Origin: Setoptus koraiensis
Taxonomy: Eukaryota; Arthropoda
Length of the DNA stretch: 64,000 nt
Assembly: GCA_048013815.1 (NCBI GenBank)
Contig: CM106586.1
Span: 11,098,001-11,162,000 of the forward strand
Direction: 5' to 3'
Part shown: positions 1 to 13,230 of the stretch, piece by piece
Layout: each line of letters begins with the position of its first letter
How positions within the stretch are numbered: the first letter of the stretch is position 1
Notes under the pieces: generated by a model
What the model was told of the DNA's origin: nothing
What the model saw: only the letters and a program-made list of their open reading frames with translations
Databases searched by the model: none
Program-made: the position numbers and the translations under genes

Positions 1-1796
1 TATCCTCAAACACAGATACTTTCAACTGAATTTTGAAAATTGAATTGTTGATGCACGCAGCTAGGTACAATATCGAGTCATATGCAAATTTTTTGTGAAA
101 CCAGAAATATGATCCGGTTTATCGGAAGGTTTGCAACTAGAATGGTACAATCTAACCAATAATTGTGATTGATTAGTTAGCCTTTCTGGAGCTGTTACTT
201 TCATCCGTTGTTTGGTTACAGGATATTGTACCACGAACCAGTAACGGTTTAATAATCCATTCTTCTCTACTTGATATAGAAGAAGTGGGCAACAACAATT
301 GATGTTGTTGAACATCAAGACGGCCAAGACAATTACACTGGCTATTATGTGATATGCAAGGTTTGGATAGGTTATATATAGTTGTATATTAATGGATTCA
401 GATATACAGCTTTGCTTTGTTGCCAAAATAGTAGTAGGAAAACACATAAACATGCGTCTATGTTTGAGTTACACAATCGCATAGTGTATTAGGTGAGAAT
501 ACTGACACCATTCTGATTCTTTCTTCGTTTTTCTGTTGAATTGTTCGAGCGCTTCGTTAAACAACCATTGGTCTGGTTTACACGTAACGTGAGTTCAACT
601 TGATTCTGAAGTGGAACTGGTTTTGGTCCAGACACGTACGTATCAAGATTGTATCGACAGAAAGAGACCCCATGAGCGTTAGTCGCTTGTTCTCTCAACC
701 AATTCATTCATTCCCAAATCGACCCAAAATAGATGGTGGTGGCTTAAGAAGAATGTAAGAGTAACGCACTATAATCTAAGTAGGGGGCATCATAATCTCG
801 AATGAGCAGAGGCACAACATACTCGTATCAGACTATAACTAATAGAAGGAAGAGCCTCATCTTCTATTAGCCAACTCTAGTGGCACAATCATCATCGCTT
901 TATTTCGATTACGAGGAGATGATTATTAGATTAGAATCTGAGTCTATTTCTCTCGTTGCTAGTGCACTTGACATGAGGCACATTCTCTCTCTTCATTGTG
1001 TTGTTTTTCTCCGTTAGTTGTACGCATCTTAAGAGCTTCCGTTTGCACCCCGGTTCTGGGGGCCAAGATGGAAAGGAAGTCAGATTGCTTCATTACCGAG
1101 ACGTGCCGGCATCATCGTTCACATACAACAAATAACAAACACTGCTAACCACTCATAGTAGTATTAAAAGTAAAAATTGCGTTCAATAATAGCAGTTTCA
1201 TTATTTTATTAACAGTACTTGTACCTAGATAGATGGCCGCTTGGGACGGGAGCTGGTTTAGAATAAATGGTCATGAAAGCAGAGAGAGAGAGAGGGAGTT
1301 TTCTAGCTCTGGAAATTCAATATCCCCGTGTAGAATTGGCGTGTAGCTCTTGGTACAATAGACTTGCATATCTCGCTGGTAATTGTCTCGCTTTGTTTGT
1401 ACACGTCTTCTATCTGAGAGGCTCCGTCAAGAAGTTTAAGTTATTGTTCCGCTGGTATGAGGTCTGTCTGAGAGGAGTTGTATTTCACAAGTCTCCTCTA
1501 TAGCTGTTTTAAGCTAGGCACGTACTTGTGGCAGCAACACACAAGTGCGCATAACAAAGTAAATAGAGTTAAAGTAAGGAAATTTAGTTGGTCGGTTCAG
1601 TCGGGCTCGGCAATGTCGACGAGATTATGCATAATCCCAACTGGTCCACGACCCTTGAAGCAATTTTGTGTTTTTTGCTGGCGAAACAACAGCTGAGCTG
1701 TCTTTGTGAGGCCATTTCATAGTCGTGTCATCAGAGAAGTGCCATTTCTTTTTGCCCGGGGGAAATTTCATCCAACTCAAAATCTCGCGACCAACG

Positions 1797-1819
1797 CTGA
1801 CTGACTGACTGACTGACTA
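1797..1819. repeat. (CTGA)n tetranucleotide repeat
   Basis: Uninterrupted CTGA units, nearly six copies. A similar CTGG/CTGA tract occurs at 29182-29224. Confidence 0.9.
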
Positions 1820-2687
1820 TACGCGCCAGACCCAAGGTACAAAGTTTCTTGACAGACACACTCACACACAAGAACAAAAAAGAATAGTAATAACAACAGT
1901 GATGCCTCGGTTGACACCAGCGCTCTCTTGGGCAATTTATCCGACGATGATGGATAGTTCAAGGTTCACAAGAGTCTAATCTGGCCTCTGAGTGAGGACC
2001 ACTATCTCTTGAGTTGTGTGCCGTCTTGTTAACTTTTAATACATTGCATGTTGAGTGGCATACGAGATGACGATATTGCGCTCAAGATTCATATGAGAGT
2101 TCACCAACAATTGTTTGTTTTGTCTTATCTCCTGTCTCTCTAGAGAGAGCCACTGCTAGCCAGCAATATATTTGTGGAGGCGAATTCTGTCGAAAGTTTA
2201 GAATAGAACCAATCTGTGACATGTGCTCCAGTACCTACAGTGTATCTGTGCGGTATTGGAGGCTCAAAATAAGCTGTATGCAATAAAAAACATTAGCATA
2301 TGCAACATTTGACAACGTTGTCGACAGTATCAGCAACAGCTGCAGCCTTGATATAGCCAATTAACTGTGGCTTATGCGAAGCACTAATTGTATATCATCA
2401 ACGAAATGACAGCAACATTTGAGGCTCAATAATAACAGGGTTAGATCAACACGAATAACTTGATGCTAAATCACGCTAGTATTATTGTCGTGAACACACG
2501 ACGATATTACACACAGTTGTAGCTGAGCAGCTAACCCAAATAACTCTTTTGCCTAATATGCTGTTATTATTAGCAGAATTATATCATTAGAGAGGCACAT
2601 GCAAGATGAGAGAGCCAGATAACAGGTTGAAATGAATCAGTCTAAATTATGACTATAGCTACCAGCTAACAATGTAAGCATTGTGTA

Positions 2688-2707
2688 GTGTGTGTGTGTG
2701 TGTGTGT
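2688..2707. repeat. (GT)n microsatellite
   Basis: Ten uninterrupted GT dinucleotides in gene-free DNA. Confidence 0.9.
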
Positions 2708-3598
2708 AAGCCGCCGAACGAGAATTAGATCAATTGATGATGCAATCAGCTTCAACTATCTAGCCGTGCTGTGCTGTATTCGAACCGAGTAATAATTCCA
2801 ACTGAGTAATAAGGCGCCTCCGAACGTAACCCGTATAGTATCTTGTAGGATCTCTGGTATATTTGAGGAATTTGTGCCAAAATGCGGCTAGATGTGTGTG
2901 TGTTCGCTCAATGGCTCACTACGGCTATCTATAAGCGCTATCTGGCAATACTTGACGGCAGCTCATTAGGCTCATCGAGAATCTCTACAAGCGCCATCAA
3001 TAAGCAAACAATAATCAAAGCGCCAGTTTGGCTCATTCGCTCGTTGCTCATTGCATTCATATCTAGAGCAAAATTTGTGTATATGGTAGTGCCTTGGCGG
3101 CCTTGCAAAGGTTGTCGACTCGATAGACTACACTGTAGTGTTGGCTATAGATCTTATGACACCCGCTCTATCATGTATAGTCGGACACCATAGCGCACAC
3201 GACTACAAACAAAACAAATACGACCAACGAGGCGCCGTCGTTAGTTTATCAGTGATCGCTATAGGCATACGCTTCTATCGTCTGTCGGAACGGAACTAAC
3301 GGCAACAAGATTGGGCATGGCTGGTTTCTGTAAAGTATGCGCGCCCGGTAAACCAATCGCGCACGAAGCTCCCAAACAAACACTGCTCAGCAATCAATCG
3401 GATAGTGGACAGTAGTGGCATATACTGTATATATACTGTATATATATATATATTGTTTCCAAGCACGTGACACGCAGCGAAATAGCTGGCCCATGGTGGC
3501 CACTTGGCACACCGCAGCTCGATGATAAAACATCAAATAATCATTTCAGAACGATGGCCGATGGCTTGTTAGCGGGCCGTTGCGCATCCGGCGCTGAG

Positions 3599-3692
3599 CC
3601 CATCGCCAGCGTAATCTGCCGCCCATCGCCAGAGCAATCTGCCGCCCATCGCCAGCGCATAATCTGCCGCCCATCGCCAGAGCAATCTGCCG
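3599..3692. repeat. Minisatellite with alternating 23-25 bp units
   Basis: Four units beginning CCCATCGCCAG and ending ATCTGCCG. Units 1 and 3 carry GCG after the shared start, units 2 and 4 carry AGC, so the array is two copies of a 46-48 bp dimer. Open frames through it reflect the repeat rather than a gene. Confidence 0.9.
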
Positions 3693-6600
3693 CCCACCAG
3701 GAGCCCCATTTACAGAAACAACAAATAGTTATTGAAGCCAATTCATTTGCCATGGGACAGCTTCTCATATTAGATTAGTTGTGATGCTTGTTAGCATTAC
3801 ATAAGCGTTTCCACAACAACAAGATTATGGCTGCTGCCGGACGACACACACACACACTCACACACTCACAAGATAGGTAGGCGAACGCGGTAAAGATTGT
3901 CGCGCATATCCTATGAATGTGCGAATTGGATGAGCACTGCTTATTGGGGTGCCAATATGGAATGGGTCACTGACCCATGAGTGACATAACATTATCGTGG
4001 AACACTAAACAGACGACACTTGACGAATATCAATTTATCTCGGCTCTGTTATGAAAACACGCATCGTGGCCTTCGCGCGATGATACGCGATAGTAAGATA
4101 GTTCACTTATTACGCCTTCGGCTGGGCCAACCGTTAGCCCGTAGCTGACAACTGGCATCCTCCGGCAGGGCGATTGTTTTACCGTTTTGTGTGTCGCACC
4201 ATGTCGTTTGTGCGTTGTTTTGGGCTGGCCAGAGCCAAAACTGATCCGAGTCGCCGATAATGCGCGGCCGTATACTGAGATACTGAGAGGTATACTGAGA
4301 GTACGGCCGTCCAAATACCGACCGCGCTGCTGTTACGTAAGCCAGCGGCCATAAATACTTGACGCGCTTCTATATGACCTATCGCAAATATCTGGCCGCG
4401 ATGCACCGACGACGATAAGAGGTGTGATTGTTGAGCGCCGGAGCGTCAGCGCTGGTCAGCAGCGGTGACACTCCGGCGGGGGCGCTCATAGCGGCCATTG
4501 TGGCGACTGCACGGCGCTGCTGAGATCTGGACGCCATCCTAGAGACCGTCCCAGAGACTGTCCCAGGGACCATGCCAAACCACCGGAATTCGGTGGCTTG
4601 ATCGTCCGGCAGGGCACATTGTCGTGTCGACTGGCCAGCAGCAAGTTAGCGGCCAGTGGCCGGCAGCTTGAACCGGCTAAGTGGGTTAGCGGCAACGAGA
4701 GCCCGCCAATGAAAATGAATTGACGCCAGTCAACGCACTCTCCCCACCGCACAACGGGCACTCGAATGGGAGGCTCCCAAAGTGGGGGCCAAACTTGATA
4801 AGGGTCAGCGCATCAACTGTATTACGTAATTGTTGTTAATGGTGTTTTGTGCGGCGAGCCCCAAGCGCGGCTCTAACGCACAGGGCTCGCCAACCAACGA
4901 ACAGTAGTAACACACGGGGCCACAACAAAGGGAAAAGTGATTGAATTAATCAAATCGCCATCATCATCATGCCGTCGAGTTATCCGAGTTGAGCGACCAA
5001 TCAAGCGGCCCGATTTGGCCTGCATCAGCCACAACGCCGAAACGCGACTGCCCAGCCATTCTCTTTGTTGCTCTCTTGTGCTACCTGGTTTGCAATTCTA
5101 TACTCTCGCCCCATAACGATCTAACCAATCGCTAATAGATTGCCAACACCGCCAACACCGGCCATAGATGGCCCCTATAACCTACAGCACAAACGGCACG
5201 CTATGTAACGATAAACATACGGCGCCCATCGTCGGTAATTGCTGCCCGGCCAAATTTGCTGTCTGTCTGTTATTTTGTAGCGACTCCGACAGCGGTGCCG
5301 GCGGTTGGTACAACGACCCGCATGCATACTGCCGACGGAAATTGGTTGCGATCAGTTGGGCCGCGTCAGCTGCCAGTATTGAGCGAACCCAACGGATCCC
5401 AAGTTGATCCGAACGATGGCATCTAGCGGCTATTAGCTGCTGGCCAATCAATGGCCGTTGCTTGACCATTAATCAATTTCGTTCAAATTTCAAATTTGTG
5501 TTCACTCTATCTAATCTCATCTCTTGCAAAATTATCCATGAATATCCACAACACACGAGATAATCGCTTGAACGCGTGGCACGCGCGATGCCTATCTGTG
5601 CGCTTTTACAATGATTGCGCTACGGCTGTCCATTACTTTTCTATGGTCAACACTAATCAATGTGCTGCACAGAGCACAGAATTTGTGGCACAGCCGATCA
5701 TTAACTGCCGAGGATGCTCTACTTGGTAGAGTCTACTAACAACGTAATGCGATTGAGTGGGCTGAATTCTTACATCACCAACCAAACGTTGATGACGAAA
5801 GCGATTAAAACTGGCTCAATGGGTTCTGTCAATGGGTTGCGATCATCGCAGCTGATCGCGACACAACAGATTGAGGTGCAGCACCATGCCCAATGGCGCC
5901 AAAATGGCCCAAACAGTCGTATGTGTATTTGTATCACCTGGACGCCAGGGGCCAGAGCCATCGGCCAGATAATCAATTTGAAATGAAGCGGCAAGTCAGT
6001 TGGTGGGCAATGTTTGGCCTGGCCATGGTTAGCATCACGTGCAACTGTCACAGCTGTCACTGGCTAGCGAGTCGATTTGGATGACGTTACGACAGGGCGC
6101 AGTTCCGGTCAGCGCCACTATATAGTGGCGCACTGAGTGACGTTTGGTTCACAAACCGGCGATTTAGTAACTGATACAGCTGATGCAGCGCGAGGCACGG
6201 CACTGATGGGCTTAATTGAATGCAATTGTTGTTCGCCGTAGCTATGTGACAGTCATGTATGCACGTATTCGTTATGGCCCACGTGTGACACATAACGGTT
6301 CATAGCTTGTCAACTAGCGAAATGAATGAATTATTGGAGGCACCAGCTGGCAACAGTGACAATAAGAGATGGAAACGTGTAACTGTCAAATAACATCGTT
6401 TGTTTGTGTTGTTTGTTGCGCAGCCAATCACACACTAACGAACAATTCACTGAATTGGCGCTACATAGAGGGTGCCACAAAAAGGTACACACAAAAGGTG
6501 TACAAAAGGTGCAAAAGTCGTTAACGGTCCACTCGGCAATCTCGGCTGTGATGATAAGTGCTAATCACACACTTCACACGATATACACAGGCATTGCAAG

Positions 6601-9591
6601 TTGGATGGTTAGTTATAGAAATGTGATGAATTTGAGCCAAGGACAAACGAAAGGGCGCGCGCGTAGAGAACGAAATTAGAGATCGGGATTACAGTGACAG
6701 AATGGAGAGAGAAAATCTGGCCCCCAATCTATCTCTGGCTGGCAGCGTTTCTGGCCACTGTAGATGTGATGATCACTCTGAAATCAAGAGTCTGGATAGG
6801 TGGCCCGTGACTCATCGGTCTGGCCGTTTAGCTCGCTCCAGCGGGCACATAGGAGAGTCAGTTTTTCAGTTGTTGCTGTTGCATGGGTGTCGTTTTGTTT
6901 TCAACTGCAGCAGGCAAGCATCTATGCCACACAGTCCATGGCCAATTCATGGGGCGAAATTCATAATAGCGTGAAAGATAGCAGGCGAAGATAAGATCTT
7001 GACAGAGATTTAGAACGAGGACGGGGCGCGAGCCGAGGCGAGCAGAGGCGAACAGAAGCGAACAGAAAAATATTATCCACCAAAATGGATTTGCGCGCTC
7101 CTCCTCTTTGGCTCTTTATCTGTGTGACGGGCGGCAATTTAACTCTTGTGCCAGTGAATGATTGTTAGTGCCGGTGATCTTGTAAATAGATTGAAATTGC
7201 AACTTTCAACTGCACCTGTGCCCCCTCACCCATTTCCTATTTGCATAACTCGCTGCTGCACTCACAAGTCAGAGTATCATCGCGTGGTGCCAATCTGACT
7301 AGTGCCAGCACTCAAGTAATGCACTCATTGGACCAGTTAGTCGAGTTATCAAAGAGGGCGAGAGCACCGAAGTTAATAAGAGAGAGCTCGAATGCCATGC
7401 AAGGCGATCAATAGACTCTGTTGGTGTCCCTTGTCGGGGCACTGCTCGCAAGTGAAGTGGCACCGCCAAGGTGCGTTGTTGGCGAGATCATCACCGACCC
7501 GCATGCTATAATCACTACAGTGTTGTGAAACGCCGCAGTCTAACGGTTTTGTTTTTTTTTTTGTAAACTTCAAAGTTGGCGCCCTTGCGCGCTTATCGGC
7601 GAAACTTTTGTTCGTCGTTGGATTGCTCTTTTGCTTCGTGTTGTTTTTTTTTGTTTTTTGTCTTGGGGAGCCCCTTTCTGAAGCTGCCACTGCCGTCCTA
7701 CAATCGACCGGCGCCCACATGCTCCGAACGGGTTTATCTCTAATAGATTTAAAATTCTTTCATCTCACTCTCATTTGAATAGATGTGCCTGGCGCGATAC
7801 TTTGAAAAGTGTGTGAGTGAAGTCCTGATTGCGCCGACACTGGGGACCGGCATCTCGAGCGAGCATCTTGAGGCAAGCAGAGTTTCGAGATGCAACAACA
7901 ACAACAGCAACAGCAACAACAAGCTCCATCGATTGACTGGTTTTGGGTGGCTAGCCGATACGCGCGAGATACGCGCGTTTGCTCGCTCGAGTGTTCAACA
8001 GCGAACGGCGTATCAAGTCGTCGTTTCGGGGGCCTCATCATTTATCACTCGCTTATCTGTTGTTGTGTTTGCGAGGGTAGGATCCGATGTATGTAGTCAT
8101 AACAAAAACAACTATGACATTATTGCCTCTCTTTATTTTAGTTTGTTGCCGTTCCGCACGGTGTCGTATCGTATGTCATGTAGTGGCTTCGCATGGTGAC
8201 ATCATTCAGATTCGAGACACTAGCTAGCGAAAATTGATTAGTAGTGGAGTGTTGGTAGCGGTTCCATTTGCATAATCTCACACTTTATCTATCTATAAGC
8301 TATTAATATGACTGTGTGTTTTGTTTGTATTATGTGGCCGATATAAGCGTTATACTTGTGTGAGTATAACTTGGTATCGGCGATGTCGTCGTGAGATGTG
8401 GCCATGTGGCGGTGTCCTATGTCTCGCTTCTATACACAACACGCTGCATACAACATGTGCTATCTCTCTATGTTTATATATTATTATTATTATATTTTAT
8501 ATATTATATTTATGTCTATTTTCGATATATAAATTCATTAGATTAGGAAGATACATTGGCTTTAGAGACATTTTCAGACACTGACTGTGTGTGTGTGTGT
8601 CTTGGAAGCCCACTAGTGTGCCTATAGCAAATACGAGTGTGTGTATTATGTAACATTCAATCACGGCCTAACAAGATGAGTGCGGAACGAATGAGAGGGG
8701 CTAACTAATCGGAGGAAGTGTTATGATTGGCGCACTGTTGTTGTAAAAGGCAACTCTGGCATGCTTTTGTATTGAATGTTTGTGTTTGCATTTGTATTTG
8801 GATTGAACACTATTAGAAGACACTCAACTGAGCTTGTAAATAGATAAATGATAAAAAGAGAGCTTCTTACACACCCAGCATGCGCTTGCGAAAGTGGAGC
8901 TAACAAAAAGTTCACTAATTGTCGCCGGCGTGAACGAACAACAGAGATTTGTCTTCGCTTGGTTTAGTGTTTGTTTCATTGATAATTGTTGTTGTGTTGT
9001 TTGAGCCTTCGCTGATGTTTAGAGCCAAAAGCAGCGACAACGACCGCGCAAAGAGCGATACAATATGAGCCTTATACTATGAGGGATAAACGAAATTAAA
9101 ACAAAACGAAGCGATAAACTCGATGATGAACTTGAACCTGCTGTCTGTGCAACACTATTTCTGGCTGCAGTCATCGGCGACCATGAGCGACACGAGAATG
9201 GCGACAATGGCTATACAGTGGTGAAATATCCGATTAGCCAAATGAAGGGCCGTCCCAGAGACAGTGAGAGAGACAGCTTTGGAGTGGGAGCAACGGACTC
9301 ATCAAGGGAAAATCTTGTTTGCCTGATTAGTGATCGAAAGCGAGAAGCTGATCCAGTGTCGCTGCACAATGTGCCCAGCACTGGATATATACTACACTAC
9401 TGGTATATAATTAATAATGGCGACTAACAACAACAACACATGTATATTTGTGTGTTTGCATTTGTACACAATGTATTGTGTGGTTGTCATCCGAGGCTTA
9501 GCCATTTTAATTAGTCGCGTTGCTTGTTTCAACTAGTCGCCGTCGTCTGCTGCTGCTGCTGTTGTTGACTAGTCACCATTAACAGCGTCAC

Positions 9592-9770
9592 CGATCACAA
9601 CAACGGCATGAACGACAGCGACAGCGGCAACAACAACGGCGATATCAACAACAACGACAACAACGGCGATACTAACAACAACGACAACAACGACAACAAC
9701 GAGATCAACAACGACAACAACGAGATCAACAACAACGACAACAGCGGCATGAGCAGCACAACAACGACAA
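9592..9770. repeat. (AAC)n/(GAC)n trinucleotide-derived repeat
   Basis: Imperfect array of CAA, GAC and GGC triplets with 9-18 bp higher-order periodicity. It produces spurious Asn/Asp-rich frames on plus and Val-rich frames on minus. Confidence 0.85.
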
Positions 9771-10470
9771 CCGCAACGATAACAATCGCGACGGAGCCAA
9801 TGAAGATTAGCTAGCGCCGATAATAATAAATTAATCAGCGAGCCGGCGTGCTTGCTGGAGCGGCCATGACGCCACTTTTTTATTGTCTTCTTCCTTTCTG
9901 CGGCCCGTCCTCCGCTACAACAATACAATCACACAATACGGGCCGGCCGTCGTAAAGCACGCACTGTTCACCGCTAGTTGGTCAGTTGGTCACTTTGTCA
10001 GCGACTTGCGAACAGGCTGAGAAGGCGATCCGAGCGGGAAGGCGATCAGTTGGCGAGAGTGGGCCGAAGCCGGCCAAAGTTCTGGCCACACTGGAACAAT
10101 GTGGCGCGTTTGCGAGTATCTCACAAGCGGAACCTCAAATGTCGGTCACATTTGTTTTAGCTTGTCGTGTGTCGACTAGCTCCATTAGTGGCGAGCTGCT
10201 GTTCGGCGCCGACAGCGTGAGGTGCTCCAATGAATTTAACTGGCCGGCTCGTGCTGGCAATGGCAAGCTTCCAGTTGGAAATCCTATTAGAAACAGGCCG
10301 GTCATTACGTAATGTTGAGCAATTGAGGACAGGATGCTGGGCTGTTGATGCTTCAGTGATTTGCTTGTGACTATTTAACTAAAGGCCATCATCATTAAAT
10401 TATCAACAATCATTATTGCACTCATGATGTTTGCCCGCCCGCCTGCACTGGTAGTTCCTGTTCATGACCT

Positions 10471-10607
10471 ACCAGACCAACCAGACCTACGAGACCTACG
10501 AGACCAACGAGACCAACGAGACCAACGAGACCAACGAGACCTACGAGACCTGCGAGACCTGCGAGACCTGCGAGACCTGCGAGACCTGCGAGAACTACGA
10601 GACTTGC
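10471..10607. repeat. 9-bp minisatellite (GAGACCNNC)
   Basis: About fifteen tandem 9-bp units of form GAGACC followed by AAC, TAC or TGC. Variant units are sorted: AAC units first, TGC units last, with TAC at the edges, as expected from local unit-by-unit spread. Because the unit is a multiple of three and lacks stops, several frames on both strands stay open (Arg-Asp-Leu, Glu-Thr-Cys, Gly-Leu-Val). No sign of a gene. Confidence 0.9.
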
Positions 10608-10940
10608 AACAGCCGGCCCACATTCATGCTGGCAACTATATTCAGATGTTACGCAACAAGGTGATGCAATGGTGAACACGAGCATTTGTCGCTCACCGTT
10701 GCTGTCGGCGTCATTTCAGTTATTGCTACTAGCAGCGGTGTTGCTGCTGTTGTTGAGTGGTCCGCACTTGGACTCATGACCGACAAATAACATTGCACAG
10801 TTGGTCTCAAGTTGGTGTGTAAATGACACTGATTACATAACTCGACAACGCAAGAGTGACTCTCCATAATGTTGATTGCGACCATTGTTGCCCACTGGCA
10901 TTATTCAGACTCAACGTTATTATTGTTGGCCATTGACAAA

Positions 10941-10972
<32 letters not shown>

Positions 10973-10992
10973 GCCTCTCCCTCTCTCTCTCT
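10941..10992. repeat. (CT)n microsatellite
   Basis: Slightly interrupted CT tract of about 50 bp in gene-free DNA. Confidence 0.9.
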
Positions 10993-11958
10993 GTTTTCTT
11001 CATCGTGTGTCTACAGCTGATGATAGTAGACGCGATAATAAACTTGCACACTGGATCATTAGGTTCACTTTCTTTCTAATTTCAGTCGGGCAACGGCAAC
11101 AATTTACAATGTTGTCACAACAACACACAGCGACCGTTTATTTGCCATTCTATGCATGCTATATGAATGTCGTAAATGTAGTACACAGATACAAACACAC
11201 CGTCTGACACTGTTGTAAGTCGGACATAGACAGTCGGACATTCGGCGGACAGGATACAGTCACTGTCCGCTCGATTGTTTACCGGCGACACATACATGCG
11301 ATACAACACGAAAACAAATGAGCGCGCCAACCAGGTGACCGGCTGTTTAAATTGAAATTCAAGAGCAATGTTTGCCTATTTGCCTCTATAGATACATGTA
11401 CAACCAAACACACAAAATGCATGCCATCCAGTAACAACTTATCAATGCCGCTCTCTCTCTCTCTCATACTCACAACGCGTACAGTAGAGCAACTGATGAT
11501 GCAACGCTCCAATGATCTGCTTAATTATGGCCTGACCGGTGGCAAAATGGTAATAACAATATTCTCCCACTCACTGTCGCAAATCGTTCACGAATAATAT
11601 CTCTTTCAGTGGACGGCCATTGGGTCCGATCGGTCGCACGGCTCGCCGGCCGACACTATACACGATTTGCAAAGCACGGTGTGGGGACACACGAATCGCG
11701 CATATCACACAATGATCAACCGAGCATATTTCGTGTACAATTGACCGGGCTCTAGTTTCGCTTTATCGTCGTTTGATCAATCAACAATCCTTCAACTTTT
11801 TTTTCAAACAGCAAACATGACTCAGTGAGTCTACAAGATCTGATAAGTCGCATCTTACAGACTGCGCGCTCGCGTCATGCGTCGTTGTTTGGGTCAAATA
11901 GACCCAAAATCGAGCCAAATATTATAAATAAAGTTAAACTCTTGCGGCCACTACTTAC

Positions 11959-12349
11959 CCAATTTGCCCCCGTTAGTGTTTATCACATGTCTGGTGTGGA
12001 GAGCAAAAACTGCTATCGTAATAAATAGGCTAATATGATGCTTCGTTCGTTTTGACATTGATGCGCTGCACCTGACGCAATTGACAGAGCGTTTTCTCCT
12101 CTGGCTTGCCGGTGCGGTTTGATGTGACAGTTGTGGTTGTTGTAGTTGTAGTTGTGGTTGTTGTTGTGGTTGTGGTCGTCGTTGTCGCGTTTGCCGTTGG
12201 AATTGTTCACAATAGGAAAAGGGTGCTGTCGCTCTAGGGTTGCTGTTTGGCCCAGCTGGCCGCTGGTTAGACCCATGTCTGTCTGCCCTCATGGCGCCGG
12301 TCGGTATATTTTCTGGCACAACACTGATGGACACTTGTTTGCTGCTCAT
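11959..12349 (-). CDS. Candidate first coding exon, unknown protein
   Basis: On the minus strand an ATG at 12349 (A at -3, in-frame TAG 33 bases before it) opens 130 codons that run exactly into a full GTAAGT donor at 11958-11953, leaving phase 1. The predicted product is polar and Gln/Pro-rich at residues 50-80, has a basic cluster RRKRS near 85, and a short hydrophobic stretch near residues 106-117 that could be a membrane segment. No family recognised. The coincidence of frame end and strong donor is the only positive evidence; the next exon would lie in block 1 or outside the window, and I did not find it. An antisense 157-codon frame overlaps it. Confidence 0.2.
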
Positions 12350-13230
12350 TTGTTGACTAATGAGTTGCTGATTGGCTTGCTATCGATTGTGCTGCTGGCT
12401 GTTGTTGGTTTGATCGACGTCGATGAAAGTTTCCATCAACAAACTCGTCCTCTCATTAATTGTTGCACTCATCAAACTTCACTAGCTCATCATAACTGTC
12501 AACTAATTAATATTGCCTCTAATGGAAGATTCTTCTTACTTACAGACGTTTCGCCGTTTCGCTATAACTATCATACTTTGAACACTTTCTCAACAAATAC
12601 AAATACATCACGCAAACTTAGGTGAAAGTAACTCACTAGTCAACCAATGCAAGACCATGGGACCCAATATCACTAGTTTCGCCATATGTGCGCATGCGCA
12701 ACAAAAACAAACCGGGAGCATGCGTAAACCAATGAATCAATTGAATAGATGGCGCCATCTGTCCAATGGGGCCAACTATTAGCCCGTCCGGCATCACCAT
12801 TGAGAAGGGGCCCCTCTGTTAGGTCGACGGCCATGTGGGTGACAAATTTCAAGATAACAAAACAGGAAACCTATCAAACTCATTGACCAACCAGACATTA
12901 ACTATACAAGTGTATAAATAATTGTAACGGTAATGATACAATTCTCGTTAGGGAGTATTTAATATGTGAGAGAATGTTTCAGTCTATTATACACTTATAA
13001 TACAATATAATGAATACAATACAATATTCATCAAATTCATCAAACAATAGATGAGTTACCGTGTGTTTTTTGTTTGTGTTTGTGTGTGTAAGATAAGCAA
13101 TAATAATATTTATAATAGTAGTAGTAACAATACCAAAACAATTTACTTTTTCTGGATAACATGTGGTCGATTGAAGAAAAGCGAAGTAAAGCCTTCTATG
13201 GAATTGATTATTTTTCTTCTTTTCTTCTCT
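12350..13230. other. Intergenic, transition to AT-rich DNA
   Basis: Composition changes here from the mixed block to AT-rich DNA. It contains ACAATA-type short repeats near 12990-13040 but no coding frame I can support. It lies upstream of the candidate exon and downstream of the acyltransferase stop, so it should hold the acyltransferase 3' end; I saw no canonical AATAAA for it. Confidence 0.5.

Larger units (their letters stand above)
1..11958. other. Gene-poor block 1, no supported gene
   Basis: About 12 kb of mixed-composition DNA with no conserved protein in any frame. Open frames of 60-160 codons occur on both strands, often overlapping, and look accidental. One at 61-453 (minus) has a membrane-like stretch but no recognisable family and no splice or promoter support. 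The block holds CA, CT, CTGA and CAA-type simple repeats and several minisatellites listed separately. If the candidate exon at 11959-12349 is real, much of this block would be its intron; that is inference. Confidence 0.6.

Noticed and set aside
61-453. 130-codon minus-strand frame with a membrane-like segment
   Set aside because: No family, no splice sites that extend it, and a length reachable by chance in AT-rich DNA.
10424-10675. Arg-Asp-Leu and Glu-Thr-Cys repeat proteins
   Set aside because: Frame-specific readings of one 9-bp minisatellite; open on both strands for the same reason.
12152-12625. 157-codon plus-strand frame with hydrophobic stretches
   Set aside because: Antisense to the minus-strand exon candidate and without splice, promoter or family support.
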